From CAVVJA01 sp963801715 (GTDB lineage: Bacteria > Actinomycetota > Actinomycetes > Mycobacteriales > Jatrophihabitantaceae), in contig CAWDGB010000022.1 in assembly GCA_963801715.1 (NCBI GenBank), forward strand, positions 165,109-229,108: a stretch of DNA of 64,000 bases, read 5' to 3'. The notes beneath the pieces are model-generated. The model saw only the letters and a program-made list of their open reading frames with translations, was not told the origin of the DNA and ran no database searches. Below, one piece after another: positions 33,722 through 42,784 of the stretch. The stretch's first letter is position 1. Each line of letters opens with the position of its first letter. Both the position numbers and the translations under genes were made by a program.

Positions 33722-35992
33722 TTACTCGGCGACGCTGACGAAACTCGGCGGAGGCTCACTCGGCGACGTTGGCGAGTCGTCCTTGGCGAGTCGGGACGGC
33801 CACCAGATCGGTTTGCCTATGTCATAGCTGAGCGCCGGGACAAGGATCGAGCGGACCACGATGGTGTCAAGAAGAACACCGAACGCGACCGCGAACCCAA
33901 GCTCAGCCAAGAACACCAGCGGCAGCACCCCGAGAACCGCGAAGGTCGCGGCGAGCACGAGGCCGGCGGACGTGATGACACCGCCCGTCACGGCCAGGCC
34001 CCGAATGATGCCCTCCCGAGTCCCGAACTTCAGGGTCTCCTCACGGACGCGCGTCATCAGGAAGATGTTGTAGTCGATGCCGAGAGCGACCAGGAACACG
34101 AATGCGAACAACGCAAATGCCGGATCGGCGTTGTCGAATCCGAAGATGTGATTGAACACGAACGCGCTCACGCCGAGCGTGGCCGCGAAGGAGAGCACGA
34201 CCGTCAAGATGAGCAAGATCGGCACAAGTATCGCCCGGAGCACTATCGCGAGTACGACGAGGATCACGCCCAAGACGATCGGGATGATCAGATCGCGGTC
34301 GTGCTCCGACGCCTTCTTCGTGTCGTATTGAATGGCAGCTTGACCGCCGACGATCGCGTCCGCACCCGGCACCGCGTGGACCGCCGTTCGGATGTCCTGA
34401 ACGACCTTGGCGGCCTGAGGAGTGTCATATCGGTAGTTCATGATCGCGTCGATCGGTAGTCGACCGTCGACCTCAGCCACCTGTAGCGCCGCGGGCGCGC
34501 AGCCCTGCCCGAGAGATGCCCGCGCGGCCGGCGGCAATTTCGCGAGCTTGGCATAGTCGACCTCGACGCACACCGAGCCCGGGGTCTGCGCAACTCCCGG
34601 AACCTTGGAGGCCGCCTGGATCACGGCGTCCTTCTGGTTGGCGTTGGCGATGATCACGGCCGGAGCGCCGGCGCCGGAGTCGAAGCTCGCGTCGAATATC
34701 TTCTGGCCGACCACTGCCTCCGGGTTGTTGGTGAAGCTGTTGGTGATGGTTAGCCCGTCTGCCTTCAGTCCGGTGAGCAGCGCAGCGCAGCCCATGAGGA
34801 TGACCGTTGCGGTGATCCAGTACGGCCTGGCGTGGCGTCCGATTGTCTGCGCGAAACGCCCCCACCGCCCGTGTGTGGCGATGTCGGTCTTGTGGTCCAG
34901 TTTCGGAATTCGTGGCCAGAAGATCCAGCGGCCGACGAGCAGCGCCGCAGGAAGGAAGGTCAGCATCACGCCCAGCGTGCAGGCGATGCCGATCGCACAT
35001 ACCGGCCCCAGGCTTCGGTCAGAGTTCAACTCACCGAACGAGAGGCACAGCAGGCCGAGGATGACCGTCAGGCCGGACGCGGCGATCGCGGGCGCCGCAC
35101 CGCGCCACGCGTGCATCATCGCTTCTAACCGATGTTCGTAGTTGTGCAATTCCTCGCGATAGCGGCTGGTGAGCAGTAGCGCGTAGTCCGTTCCCGCGCC
35201 CAGCACAAGAACGAACAGAATGCCCTGGCTTTGCCCGTTGAGGGTCAACACGTCGTGCTTCGCCAGCTGATAGATGATCAACGAAGCAGAGCCGAGAGCG
35301 AGGATCGCGCTGACTATCGGGAAGAACCACAGCACCGGGCTGCGGTACACCACCAACAGGATGAGGATGACGACCAAGCCGGCAGCCATGAGCAGGGTGC
35401 CGTCGATACCGCTGAACGAGTCGATGAAAGCCACCAACAGCCCGCCCGGACCAGCGCTGTGGATGACGAGGCCCTCCGGCGCGTCCGCCTTGGCCGCCTT
35501 GATGACGTTCTTCTCGACGTTGACCAGATCCGTGCCCTGGACACTGACGTCGCCTTCCTTGCCGATCAGCGGGACCGAGATGCTGGCGGTCGTGTTGTTC
35601 TTCGTCGAGTAGCGCGGCGGCGCCACCTCGTCGGCAGCGACGCCCTTGATGGACTTGAAGGTCTGCGCGTCCGCGGCGATCTTCGCCTTGTCGGCTTCGG
35701 TCAGCCCACTGTCGCGTTGGTAGACGATGAATCCGGGCACTGATTGCACGGTCCGGTATTGCTCCGACGCCTTGTCCACCTTCGTCGACTCGGCTGTCGC
35801 AGGCAGATAGGCGGCGTTGTCGTTCTTCTGAACCTCGGTCAGCTTGCCCGTGAACGAGCCGCCGGCCAGCCCGAACAACAGCCAGAAGACGGCCAGCCCG
35901 CCGATGACCCATACCGCGATCGGCTTGCGCTGCTTGGGCGGCCTCGGCTCCTCGGCCAATACGGGCGCGTCTGGCGCCTGTCGGCTGGACAT
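33722..35992 (-). CDS. MMPL/RND-family membrane transporter
   Basis: A 756-residue protein with the duplicated MMPL topology: one N-terminal helix, a large extracytoplasmic domain, five helices, and the same again. Helix motifs include LVVILILLVVYRSPVLWFFP, VLVLGAGTDYALLLTSRYREEL and the matching second-half VFLVALGIDYNIFLMTRVREE. The conserved D-Y pairs are those needed for proton relay in MmpL proteins. ATG 35992 has a strong GGAGGGG ribosome site, so the longer upstream frame was rejected. It is divergent from lipB; the cargo (lipid or drug) is unknown. Confidence 0.92.
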   Translation of the reverse strand: MSSRQAPDAPVLAEEPRPPKQRKPIAVWVIGGLAVFWLLFGLAGGSFTGKLTEVQKNDNAAYLPATAESTKVDKASEQYRTVQSVPGFIVYQRDSGLTEADKAKIAADAQTFKSIKGVAADEVAPPRYSTKNNTTASISVPLIGKEGDVSVQGTDLVNVEKNVIKAAKADAPEGLVIHSAGPGGLLVAFIDSFSGIDGTLLMAAGLVVILILLVVYRSPVLWFFPIVSAILALGSASLIIYQLAKHDVLTLNGQSQGILFVLVLGAGTDYALLLTSRYREELHNYEHRLEAMMHAWRGAAPAIAASGLTVILGLLCLSFGELNSDRSLGPVCAIGIACTLGVMLTFLPAALLVGRWIFWPRIPKLDHKTDIATHGRWGRFAQTIGRHARPYWITATVILMGCAALLTGLKADGLTITNSFTNNPEAVVGQKIFDASFDSGAGAPAVIIANANQKDAVIQAASKVPGVAQTPGSVCVEVDYAKLAKLPPAARASLGQGCAPAALQVAEVDGRLPIDAIMNYRYDTPQAAKVVQDIRTAVHAVPGADAIVGGQAAIQYDTKKASEHDRDLIIPIVLGVILVVLAIVLRAILVPILLILTVVLSFAATLGVSAFVFNHIFGFDNADPAFALFAFVFLVALGIDYNIFLMTRVREETLKFGTREGIIRGLAVTGGVITSAGLVLAATFAVLGVLPLVFLAELGFAVAFGVLLDTIVVRSILVPALSYDIGKPIWWPSRLAKDDSPTSPSEPPPSFVSVAE

Positions 35993-36150
35993 GAGCCCCT
36001 CCTGATCGTGCGGAAATAGCGTCGCGGACTCAACCGTAACTGGGCGGTCGAGCCATTTGCGCGGCCGGTGCTGCAGGCGAGCAGTGGTGAACGTACGACA
36101 CGGCTCTGACACCCATGAACGGCCCTGTGGACACGGCCGGGCCGGCGGCG

Positions 36151-36156
36151 TAGCGT
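36151..36156 (+). promoter_or_regulatory. Predicted -10 box of lipB (leaderless)
   Basis: TAGCGT ends 8 nt before GTG 36164; no Shine-Dalgarno is present. Confidence 0.4.
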
Positions 36157-36163
36157 CGACGCG

Positions 36164-36838
36164 GTGAGCGAGCTGCACGTGATCCGCGCCGGGCTCCTCC
36201 CATACCAGGACGCCTGGCGGATGCAGCGCGAGCTGCACGAGGCCCGCGTGGCCGACACCGCGCCGGATACCGTGTTGCTCCTGCAGCACCCTCCCGTTTA
36301 CACGGCGGGCAAGCGCACCGAACCCTGGGAACGACCACTCGACGGCGCGCCCGTCATCGAGGTCGATCGCGGCGGGAAGATCACCTGGCATGGCCCAGGG
36401 CAACTCGTCGGCTATCCGATCGTGAAGCTCCCCCGCCCACTTGACGTCGTCGCCTACGTCCGCCGGATGGAGCAGCTGCTGAGCGACGTCTGCGCCGAGT
36501 TCGGCCTGTCGACGATGCGCGTACCGGGACGGACCGGAGTATGGCTGCCCGCCGATGCCGATCGCCCTCAGCGCAAGGTCGCCGCGATCGGGATTCGCGT
36601 CTCGCGGCGGGTGACGCTACACGGTTTCGCCTTGAACTGTGACGCCGATCTCAGCTGGTTCGACCGGATCGTGCCGTGCGGGATCAACGACGCCGGCGTG
36701 ACGTCGATCTCGGCCGAGCTGGAGCGAAACGTCGCGGTCGCGGACGTGTTGCCCGTCATCGAGCGACGCTTGCCTACCCTCCTCGACACGGAGCTCACGA
36801 CAGCTCGGTCATCACGACAACTAGCCTTGAGATCATGA
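36164..36838 (+). CDS. lipB: Octanoyl-[ACP]:protein N-octanoyltransferase
   Basis: LipB transfers octanoate from acyl carrier protein to lipoyl domains, the first step of lipoate synthesis. Motifs: LLLQHPPVYTAGKR, RGGKITWHGPGQLVGYPI, KVAAIGIRVSRRVTLHGFALN (catalytic Lys) and VPCGI with the active-site Cys172. The stop overlaps the lipA ATG by four bases. Its likely targets encoded here are SucB (Lys43) and the glycine cleavage H protein. Confidence 0.95.
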   Translation: MSELHVIRAGLLPYQDAWRMQRELHEARVADTAPDTVLLLQHPPVYTAGKRTEPWERPLDGAPVIEVDRGGKITWHGPGQLVGYPIVKLPRPLDVVAYVRRMEQLLSDVCAEFGLSTMRVPGRTGVWLPADADRPQRKVAAIGIRVSRRVTLHGFALNCDADLSWFDRIVPCGINDAGVTSISAELERNVAVADVLPVIERRLPTLLDTELTTARSSRQLALRS

Positions 36839-37797
36839 GCCTCGCCCGGCCGCCTATTCCGCAGACTGCCCCCAACGGGCGTCGCCTGCTCCGGCTGGAG
36901 GCGCGTAACGCCGAGACCGCGATCGAACGGAAGCCACCCTGGATCAGGACTCGCGCCCGGATGGGCCCGGAGTACACGCACCTGCGACAGCTGGTCGCGG
37001 ACGCCGGCCTGCATACCGTGTGCCAGGAAGCGGGCTGCCCCAACATCTACGAGTGCTGGGAAGACCGGGAGGCGACATTCCTCATCGGCGGCGAGCAATG
37101 CACCCGGCGCTGCGATTTCTGCCAGATCGATACCGGACGCCCGGCGCCTCTCGACCGCGACGAGCCCCGACGGGTGGCCCAGGCGATCGCCACGATGCAA
37201 CTGCGGTACGCCACGGTGACCGGTGTGGCTCGCGACGACCTGCCCGACGGTGGCGCGTGGCTGTATGCCGAGACGGTCCGCGAGATTCATCGGCGCAACC
37301 CCGGGACTGGCGTCGAACTGCTCATCCCGGACTTCGACGGCAAGCCTCGTCAGCTGGCTGAGGTGTTCGGCTCCCACCCTGAGGTGCTTGCGCACAACGT
37401 GGAGACGGTGCCCCGAATTTTCAAGCGGATCCGGCCGGCATTCCGTTACGAGCGCTCGCTCGATGTGATCGCCCGCGCTCGGGCGGCTCGATTGGTGACC
37501 AAGTCCAATTTGATCCTCGGCCTCGGTGAGACCCGCGACGAGATCAGCCAGGCACTTCGTGATCTGCGCTCCGCCGGCTGCGAGCTGGTCACCATCACTC
37601 AGTACCTGCGACCGTCGGCGCGCCACCATCCAGTGGAGCGCTGGGTTCATCCGGATGAGTTCGTCGCACTCCGCGACGAGGGAATTGATCTCGGCTTCGC
37701 CGGTGTGATGAGTGGCCCGTTAGTGCGGTCGTCATACCGGGCAGGACGGCTTTATCAGCAAGCCATTGACGCCCGCGCTCTCGCAGCACAGGACTGA
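36835..37797 (+). CDS. lipA: Lipoyl synthase (radical SAM)
   Basis: LipA inserts two sulfurs into protein-bound octanoate. The 320-residue protein has both 4Fe-4S sites: auxiliary C-x4-C-x5-C (Cys63, 68, 74 in CQEAGCPNIYEC) and radical-SAM C-x3-C-x2-C (Cys89, 93, 96 in CTRRCDFC). LIPDFDG, HNVETV and KSNLILGLGET follow. The C-terminus has the conserved MSGPLVRSSYRA segment with the essential serine. The start at 36835 is fixed by overlap with lipB. Longer frames upstream lie inside lipB. Confidence 0.96.
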   Translation: MSLARPPIPQTAPNGRRLLRLEARNAETAIERKPPWIRTRARMGPEYTHLRQLVADAGLHTVCQEAGCPNIYECWEDREATFLIGGEQCTRRCDFCQIDTGRPAPLDRDEPRRVAQAIATMQLRYATVTGVARDDLPDGGAWLYAETVREIHRRNPGTGVELLIPDFDGKPRQLAEVFGSHPEVLAHNVETVPRIFKRIRPAFRYERSLDVIARARAARLVTKSNLILGLGETRDEISQALRDLRSAGCELVTITQYLRPSARHHPVERWVHPDEFVALRDEGIDLGFAGVMSGPLVRSSYRAGRLYQQAIDARALAAQD

Positions 37798-37828
37798 TCT
37801 GGGCCGAATCGTCAGGCCCGCCGGGGCC

Positions 37829-37834
37829 TATCCT
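37829..37834 (+). promoter_or_regulatory. Predicted -10 box of the DUF4191 gene (leaderless)
   Basis: TATCCT ends 8 nt before ATG 37842 without an intervening Shine-Dalgarno. Confidence 0.4.
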
Positions 37835-37841
37835 GGATCCC

Positions 37842-38603
37842 ATGGCGAAAGCTGCTAGGCCGAGCAAGGCTGCCAAACCTACCCGCGAGGAGAAGAAGGC
37901 GGCGCGTGCCGCCAAGTGGCAGAAGCGGCGCGATACCTGGCGAGCTATGGGTCAGGCCTTCACGCTCACCCGCAAGAACGACCCGCGATTCATCCCGTAT
38001 CTGGTGATCTTCGGTGTCGGCGCGGCCGCGGTCGTCTACGTGGTCAGCTTCTTCGTCACCGGCTCGCCGTGGTACGGCATCCCCATCGCGGTAACCGCCG
38101 GTCTGCTCGCCGCACTGTTCACATTCAGTCGGCGCGCCCAGAAGTCCATGTACAGCCAGGCCGAGGGAACGCCCGGCGCAGCGGTATGGCTGCTGCAGAA
38201 CCAAGTCCGGGGCGATTGGCGCACGACGCCGAGCGTCGCCGGCACCGCGCAACTGGATGCCGTCCACCGGGTAGTCGGCCGACCGGGCGTGGTGTTGGTC
38301 GGCGAGGGTGCGCCAAACCGAATCCGGGGGCTGCTCGCCCAGGAGAAGAAGAAGGTGGCGAGAGTGGTACCGGACACGCCGATCTACGCCATCGTGGTGA
38401 GCCCGGAGGGGGGCGATGTCGCGCTCGGCGGCCTGGCGCGCTATCTGTACAAATTGCCGCGGAATCTCACCAAGGACCAGGTCGCGACGCTCGAGCGTCG
38501 GCTCCAAGCACTCAGTTCCGGACGCCCGCCACTGCCCCAGGGGCCGATGCCGGCCGGCGCAAAGATGCGCAACGTGCAGCGGACGGTGCGTCGTCGGTCC
38601 TGA
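37842..38603 (+). CDS. DUF4191 integral membrane protein (Rv2219-like)
   Basis: A 253-residue protein with a Lys/Arg/Ala-rich N-terminus, two close membrane helices (LVIFGVGAAAVVYVVSFFV and WYGIPIAVTAGLLAALFTFS), and a soluble C-terminal part containing RPGVVLVGEG and ARVVPDTPIYAIVV. It is the actinobacterial DUF4191 family found after lipA in mycobacteria (Rv2219). Its function is unknown. Confidence 0.9.
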   Translation: MAKAARPSKAAKPTREEKKAARAAKWQKRRDTWRAMGQAFTLTRKNDPRFIPYLVIFGVGAAAVVYVVSFFVTGSPWYGIPIAVTAGLLAALFTFSRRAQKSMYSQAEGTPGAAVWLLQNQVRGDWRTTPSVAGTAQLDAVHRVVGRPGVVLVGEGAPNRIRGLLAQEKKKVARVVPDTPIYAIVVSPEGGDVALGGLARYLYKLPRNLTKDQVATLERRLQALSSGRPPLPQGPMPAGAKMRNVQRTVRRRS

Positions 38604-38606
38604 TCC

Positions 38607-39044
38607 ATGACGGCACCCCTACGGACTTATCCCGGAGAGCGGTTGGGACTGCCGCGCTCGGGGTCCGGGTCCGTGGCTGACATCGGTCCTCGCATCGTCG
38701 CGTTCCTCGTCGACTGCCTGGCCTCGGGCCTGGCCGCGGCCGCCGTGATCGCGATCTTCTCCAGCCACGAGCGGTCCGATTTCACGTCTCGCCTGCCGGG
38801 CAACTGGAGCCTCGTCGCCTTCGCCGTGGACTACGTCGGCGGGCTGCTGGTCGCGGGCCGCACCGTCGGCATGTATCTCACCGGGATCCGGGTCATCCGC
38901 GTCGACCGCAAGGAGGCAGTCAGACCACTCGGCGCGATCGTGCGCACGGTGCTTCTGATGCTGCTCATCCCCGCTTTGATCTGGGACAGAGATCGTCGGG
39001 GCTTGCACGACCGCATCGCGCAGACCGTCGTCATTCGGAATTGA
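38607..39044 (+). CDS. RDD-family membrane protein
   Basis: A 145-residue membrane protein beginning with RIVAFLVDCLASGLAAAAVIAIF (the R-D pair of the RDD family). A second helix (LVAFAVDYVGGLLVAGRTVGMYLTGIRVIRVD) follows, then VLLMLLIPALIWDRDRRGLHDRIAQTVVI. It lies three bases after the DUF4191 gene, as with Rv2219A. The family is sometimes linked to ion transport, but no role is established here. Confidence 0.88.
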   Translation: MTAPLRTYPGERLGLPRSGSGSVADIGPRIVAFLVDCLASGLAAAAVIAIFSSHERSDFTSRLPGNWSLVAFAVDYVGGLLVAGRTVGMYLTGIRVIRVDRKEAVRPLGAIVRTVLLMLLIPALIWDRDRRGLHDRIAQTVVIRN

Positions 39045-39140
39045 CCCGAATTGACGCCCTCAGACCGGGCATTTCCTCTCAAAGACCTCGGCCCATATTC
39101 GGTGAGCCCGAGGGGCCGGCTCCGACCCCACGGTGAGCGC

Positions 39141-39156
39141 GTAACGTCTGCGAAAC
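39141..39156 (+). promoter_or_regulatory. GlnR-binding box upstream of glnA
   Basis: GTAAC-GTCTGC-GAAAC matches the GlnR half-site pair gTnAC-n6-GaAAC exactly. Six bases further on, GATAT-CCCGCA-GCAAC (39163-39178) looks like a degenerate second pair. The box lies 74 bases before the glnA ATG. It predicts nitrogen-dependent control of glnA by the OmpR-type regulator GlnR, as known in streptomycetes and mycobacteria. Confidence 0.75.
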
Positions 39157-39229
39157 AGTCGAGATATCCCGCAGCAACCGCGCGTACTTAGCGTCAACTA
39201 GCCACTGTCACCGTGTTCCCGGAGGATGG

Positions 39230-40654
39230 ATGTTCACCAGTTCCGAAGAGGTCCTGCGCTTCATCAAGGACGAGGCCATCGAGTTCGTCGACGTGCGCTT
39301 CACGGACCTCCCCGGCCAGCAGCAGCATTTCAATGTGCCCGCCGCCGGATTGACCGCGGACTTCTTCTCCGAAGGTGTCATGTTCGACGGATCATCGATC
39401 CGCGGCTTCGCCGCCATCCACAAGTCGGATATGAAGCTGATCCCGGATCCGGCGACGGCGTTCGTCGACCCGTTCCGCGTAGCCAAGACGCTCAACATGA
39501 ACTTCTCGATCCTCGAGCCGCGCACCGGAGAGCCGTACGAACGTGACCCACGTCAGGTGGCGACGAAGGCGGAGGCATACCTCAAGTCCACCGGCATCGC
39601 CGACACGGTCTACTTCGGCCCAGAAGCTGAGTTCTACGTCTTCGACGACGTGCGGTTCCAGACGTCGCAGAACGAGGGCTTCTATCACATCGATTCTATC
39701 GAGGGCGCCTGGAATACCGGGCGCGTCGAAGAGGGCGGCAACCGAGGTTACAAGCCCCGGTACAAAGGGGGGTACTTCCCGGTTCCCCCGATGGACCACT
39801 ACGCGGACCTGCGGGACCAGATGACTGCTGCGCTGATCGCGGCCGGCATTGGGATCGAGCGTGCGCACCACGAGGTCGGCACGGCCGGTCAAGCGGAGAT
39901 CAACTACAGGTACAACACCCTCACCCACGCGGCCGACGAGGCTCTGAAGTTCAAGTACATCGTCAAGAACGTCGCGTGGGCTAACGGCAAGACAGCGACG
40001 TTCATGCCGAAACCGCTCTTCGGCGATAACGGTTCGGGCATGCATTGCCACCAGTCGCTCTGGAAGGAAGGCGCGCCGCTGTTCTACGACGAGCTCGGCT
40101 ACGCCGGCTTGTCCGACATTGCTCGGCACTACATCGGCGGGCTGTTGCACCACGCGCCGTCGCTGCTCGCGTTCACGAACCCCACCGTGAACTCGTATCA
40201 CCGACTTGTCCCCGGCTTCGAAGCTCCCGTGAACCTCGTATACAGCTCCGGAAACCGGTCAGCATGCGTCCGGATCCCCATCACCGGGACCAACGCCAAG
40301 GCCAAGCGAATCGAATTCCGGATCCCGGACTCGGCCTGCAACCCGTACCTCGCGTTCTCCGCCATGATGCTCGCCGGCGTCGACGGCATCCGGAACAAGA
40401 TCGAGCCACCCGCGCCGGTCGACAAGGATCTGTACGAATTGCCGCCGGATGAGGCCGCCGCTATCGCCCAGGTGCCAGGGTCGCTCGACGAGGTGCTCAT
40501 CGCTCTCGAAGCCGACAACGAGTACCTGCAGGAAGGTGGCGTCTTCACCGCGGATGTGATCGAGGCCTGGATCACGTACAAGCGGACCAACGAAATCGAC
40601 CCGATCCGGCTCCGCCCGCACCCGCACGAATTCGAGCTCTACTACGACGTGTGA
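39230..40654 (+). CDS. glnA: Glutamine synthetase type I
   Basis: GlnA makes glutamine from glutamate, ammonia and ATP. The 474-residue protein shows FVDVRFTDLPGQQQHF, VMFDGSSIRGF, FGPEAEFYVFD, the long GSI-beta insertion, GSGMHCHQSLW, NRSACVRIPI and SACNPYLAF. Tyr402 in DLYELPPDE is the predicted adenylylation site, so activity control by GlnE is expected. The ATG is preceded by GGAGG. A perfect hairpin follows the stop. Confidence 0.97.
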   Translation: MFTSSEEVLRFIKDEAIEFVDVRFTDLPGQQQHFNVPAAGLTADFFSEGVMFDGSSIRGFAAIHKSDMKLIPDPATAFVDPFRVAKTLNMNFSILEPRTGEPYERDPRQVATKAEAYLKSTGIADTVYFGPEAEFYVFDDVRFQTSQNEGFYHIDSIEGAWNTGRVEEGGNRGYKPRYKGGYFPVPPMDHYADLRDQMTAALIAAGIGIERAHHEVGTAGQAEINYRYNTLTHAADEALKFKYIVKNVAWANGKTATFMPKPLFGDNGSGMHCHQSLWKEGAPLFYDELGYAGLSDIARHYIGGLLHHAPSLLAFTNPTVNSYHRLVPGFEAPVNLVYSSGNRSACVRIPITGTNAKAKRIEFRIPDSACNPYLAFSAMMLAGVDGIRNKIEPPAPVDKDLYELPPDEAAAIAQVPGSLDEVLIALEADNEYLQEGGVFTADVIEAWITYKRTNEIDPIRLRPHPHEFELYYDV

Positions 40655-40668
40655 CCAGTCGCGACGCT

Positions 40669-40693
40669 GGAGGCCCCGGATTCCGGGGCCTCC
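40669..40693 (+). terminator. Intrinsic-type terminator hairpin of glnA
   Basis: An 11-bp perfect stem (GGAGGCCCCGG / CCGGGGCCTCC) with a 3-nt loop starts 14 bases after the glnA stop. No U-tract follows, as is common in high-GC actinobacteria. Confidence 0.85.
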
Positions 40694-40892
40694 AACGTTG
40701 CGGAGGCCTGCGAGCGAGGGGCCGGTACGCAGCGGGTACGCAGGAGATTCGCTCCGTTCGCGGATGGACAGCGTTGCTGCCGCCCGACGGCTCACCTCAC
40801 ACTCGCGCCGCGGCGGTCCCGCGGCTGTCTGATCGCACGAGAGTTGTCCGCGGCATGGCGAGGTCGCCAGAGTTCGCGGCCGCTGGTCTGTG

Positions 40893-42050
40893 TCAGTTTC
40901 CGAACAGGTGCGCGTTCGAGTCGCGGCGCTCGGCGTAGACGGCCGCCACGGCAGCGCGCGATGACTCGTCGGTGTCCGGCCACAGGTGACCGTAGATGTC
41001 GAGGGTCGTCTTCGCCGATGCGTGGCGCAGTCGCGCCTGCACCGTCTTGACGTCTAGTCCGGACGCGATCAGAAGGGAGGCGAAGTAATGGCGGAGATCG
41101 TGAGACCGGAAGCCTTGAGGCAGACCCTCAATGTAATCGCGGGCATCCCGCATGGCGCGCTGAATCGCCCACGGACCTGCGGGCCGCCCTATCTCGTTCG
41201 TCACGATCGTCTGCCCGTTGCCCACGGCAAGGGCTGCTGACAGCTCCAGCGCCAGCTCGTTCGGAACCGGTATTGGCGTCCTGCTCGTATCTGACTTCAG
41301 GGGCTCGGCGGGCCATTGGATAGTGGGGATGACGACACCGCGCATGAAGTCGACGTCCTCCGGCCGCAGCGCCGCAGCCTCGGCCAGCCGGAGGCCGGCG
41401 TGCGCGCCCAAGAGAATCGCTGGACGTATACCAACCGGGACCGCGTCGTACAGCGCCCACACCTGGGCGGTGGTCGCGACGTAGGGCGTCTGCGACCCAG
41501 CGCCAGGTGAGGTCCGTCGCGAGCATGGATTGCGTGGCACGATCCCGTCATGCACAGCGTCGCTGAACAGCTGAGACAGGCGTGCGTGCAGTGCATACAC
41601 GTAAGACTCGGCGCGACCGTCCGCCTTGAGCTTCGCCGTCCAGCCCTTCACGTCGGACGGCTTCACGGCCGACAGCGGAACCGGCCCGAAGCGCTCCTTG
41701 ATGATCTTTATGTGGACTTCGGCTTGACGCACCGTCGACTTGCGGCGGGTGCGGTACCCGTCGAGCCAGATATCACACCACTCAGAGACCGTGGTTCTCG
41801 CCGCCTTCGGCGCGACGTGATCACCACGGACGAGGGAGGCGGTCACCGAGTTGATCCACTTCTGCGCGTCGACCTTCCGGCCGAAAGCGCGCGTGTATTC
41901 ACGGCCGGCGTCGTCGACGTACCGCGCTCGCCACCGCAGACCACGACCATCGCGTGCGGATGGGCTCTCCACGAGGTTTCCGTCTCGGTCCTTGACACGC
42001 TTGCGCCACAGGTCCTCGACGCCGGCGCGCAAACCCCGTCGTGCTGCCAT
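40893..42050 (-). CDS. Tyrosine recombinase (phage/ICE-type integrase)
   Basis: A 385-residue site-specific integrase. ATG 42050 follows GAGGAAATTG. The N-terminal arm-binding region (LRWRARYVDDAGREYTRAF) precedes a core-binding SAM-like domain and the catalytic domain. That domain has Arg in HAGLRLAEA, HDLRHYFASLL (HxxR), LRHASAKTTL and the nucleophile Tyr in LDIYGHL. It sits at one edge of the accessory element, 240 bases from the glnA terminator and pointing towards it. No tRNA is visible next to it, so its attachment site is unknown. Confidence 0.93.
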   Translation of the reverse strand: MAARRGLRAGVEDLWRKRVKDRDGNLVESPSARDGRGLRWRARYVDDAGREYTRAFGRKVDAQKWINSVTASLVRGDHVAPKAARTTVSEWCDIWLDGYRTRRKSTVRQAEVHIKIIKERFGPVPLSAVKPSDVKGWTAKLKADGRAESYVYALHARLSQLFSDAVHDGIVPRNPCSRRTSPGAGSQTPYVATTAQVWALYDAVPVGIRPAILLGAHAGLRLAEAAALRPEDVDFMRGVVIPTIQWPAEPLKSDTSRTPIPVPNELALELSAALAVGNGQTIVTNEIGRPAGPWAIQRAMRDARDYIEGLPQGFRSHDLRHYFASLLIASGLDVKTVQARLRHASAKTTLDIYGHLWPDTDESSRAAVAAVYAERRDSNAHLFGN

Positions 42051-42176
42051 CAATTTCCTCGGCTCTCGTCTTCCTTGCTCACCAGCTGCGTTGCACTTCT
42101 CAATACCGCGGGCCACTGACAATCGCTATCGAGTGCCGTCGGTTTGCCGATCATGCCCCCGCTCGCCGGCGAGCTC

Positions 42177-42182
42177 TATGCT
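42177..42182 (+). promoter_or_regulatory. Predicted -10 box of the VapB-like antitoxin (leaderless)
   Basis: TATGCT ends 7 nt before GTG 42189. This supports the short 53-residue antitoxin frame rather than an upstream ATG at 42144. Confidence 0.4.
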
Positions 42183-42188
42183 TGGCTC

Positions 42189-42350
42189 GTGACAAGGGTG
42201 AAGCAGCCGAAGCAACCGCGGGTGGAGGTCCTTCAGCCGGCGGATGCGCTGCACCGTGCTGCCGAACTGCCCAGGCGCGACCAGCTGGTAATCGAGGACG
42301 TGCCCGATCTTGATTGGACTCGCTTCCAGCAGGCTCTGACCGAGGCGTGA
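42189..42350 (+). CDS. Putative VapB-like antitoxin
   Basis: A 53-residue charged protein (VTRVKQPKQPRVEVLQPADAL...VIEDVPDLDWTRFQQAL) ending in a Trp/Phe-containing acidic tail of the sort that wraps PIN toxins. The stop overlaps the toxin GTG by four bases, the usual VapBC layout. No DNA-binding fold is obvious at this length, so the family call rests on position and size. Confidence 0.55.
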   Translation: MTRVKQPKQPRVEVLQPADALHRAAELPRRDQLVIEDVPDLDWTRFQQALTEA

Positions 42351-42776
42351 CGTTGCCAGCCTCGCCGCCCGTGGTGGTCGACACCATGGTCGTGAGCTGG
42401 CTGCTCGACTCGCGCCCCGATGGCGGATCGCTACCGGAAGCTGATCGGCACCGCCCCCGTACTACTGGCGTTCCAGACCGTCGCTGAGTTGCGTTACGGC
42501 GCTCTGCGCGCCGGTTGGGGTGAGTTGCGCCGGCGGCGCCTCGAACGCTCCGTCGCGAGATTGACCGTGGTGCAGCCGGATGACGAGATGCTGACCGTGT
42601 ACGCCCAGCTGCGCGCCGACTGCCGGCGGGCCGGCCACGCGCTCGGCGACAAGACCCACGACGGCGATCGCTGGATTGCCGCGACAGTACTTCGTCTCGA
42701 CTGTGCGCTGGTATCGCACGATGGACTCTTCCGGAACATCCCCGGGCTGCGGCTCGTTACGGCCGCCGCACCTTGA
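42347..42776 (+). CDS. PIN-domain (VapC-like) toxin, one frameshift
   Basis: The first frame gives PPVVVDTMVVSWLLDSRP with the first PIN acidic residue (Asp in VVVDT). The next frame (from about 42420) gives ADRYRKLIG, FQTVAELRYGAL, a catalytic-type Glu, and THDGDRWIAATVLRLDCALVSHD with the remaining acidic residues. Removing one G near 42419 joins them. PIN toxins are Mg-dependent RNases. It is either intact with a consensus error or inactive. Confidence 0.75.
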
Positions 42777-42784
42777 CACAGCTG

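Noticed and set aside
33665..34459. 264-residue plus-strand frame opposite the MMPL gene
   Set aside because: It is charged and repetitive (Glu/Arg/Asp/His), which is the complement of hydrophobic MMPL codons.
40655..40892. tRNA attachment site for the integrase
   Set aside because: No cloverleaf-forming sequence or tRNA 3' end was found between glnA and the integrase; only the glnA terminator is evident.
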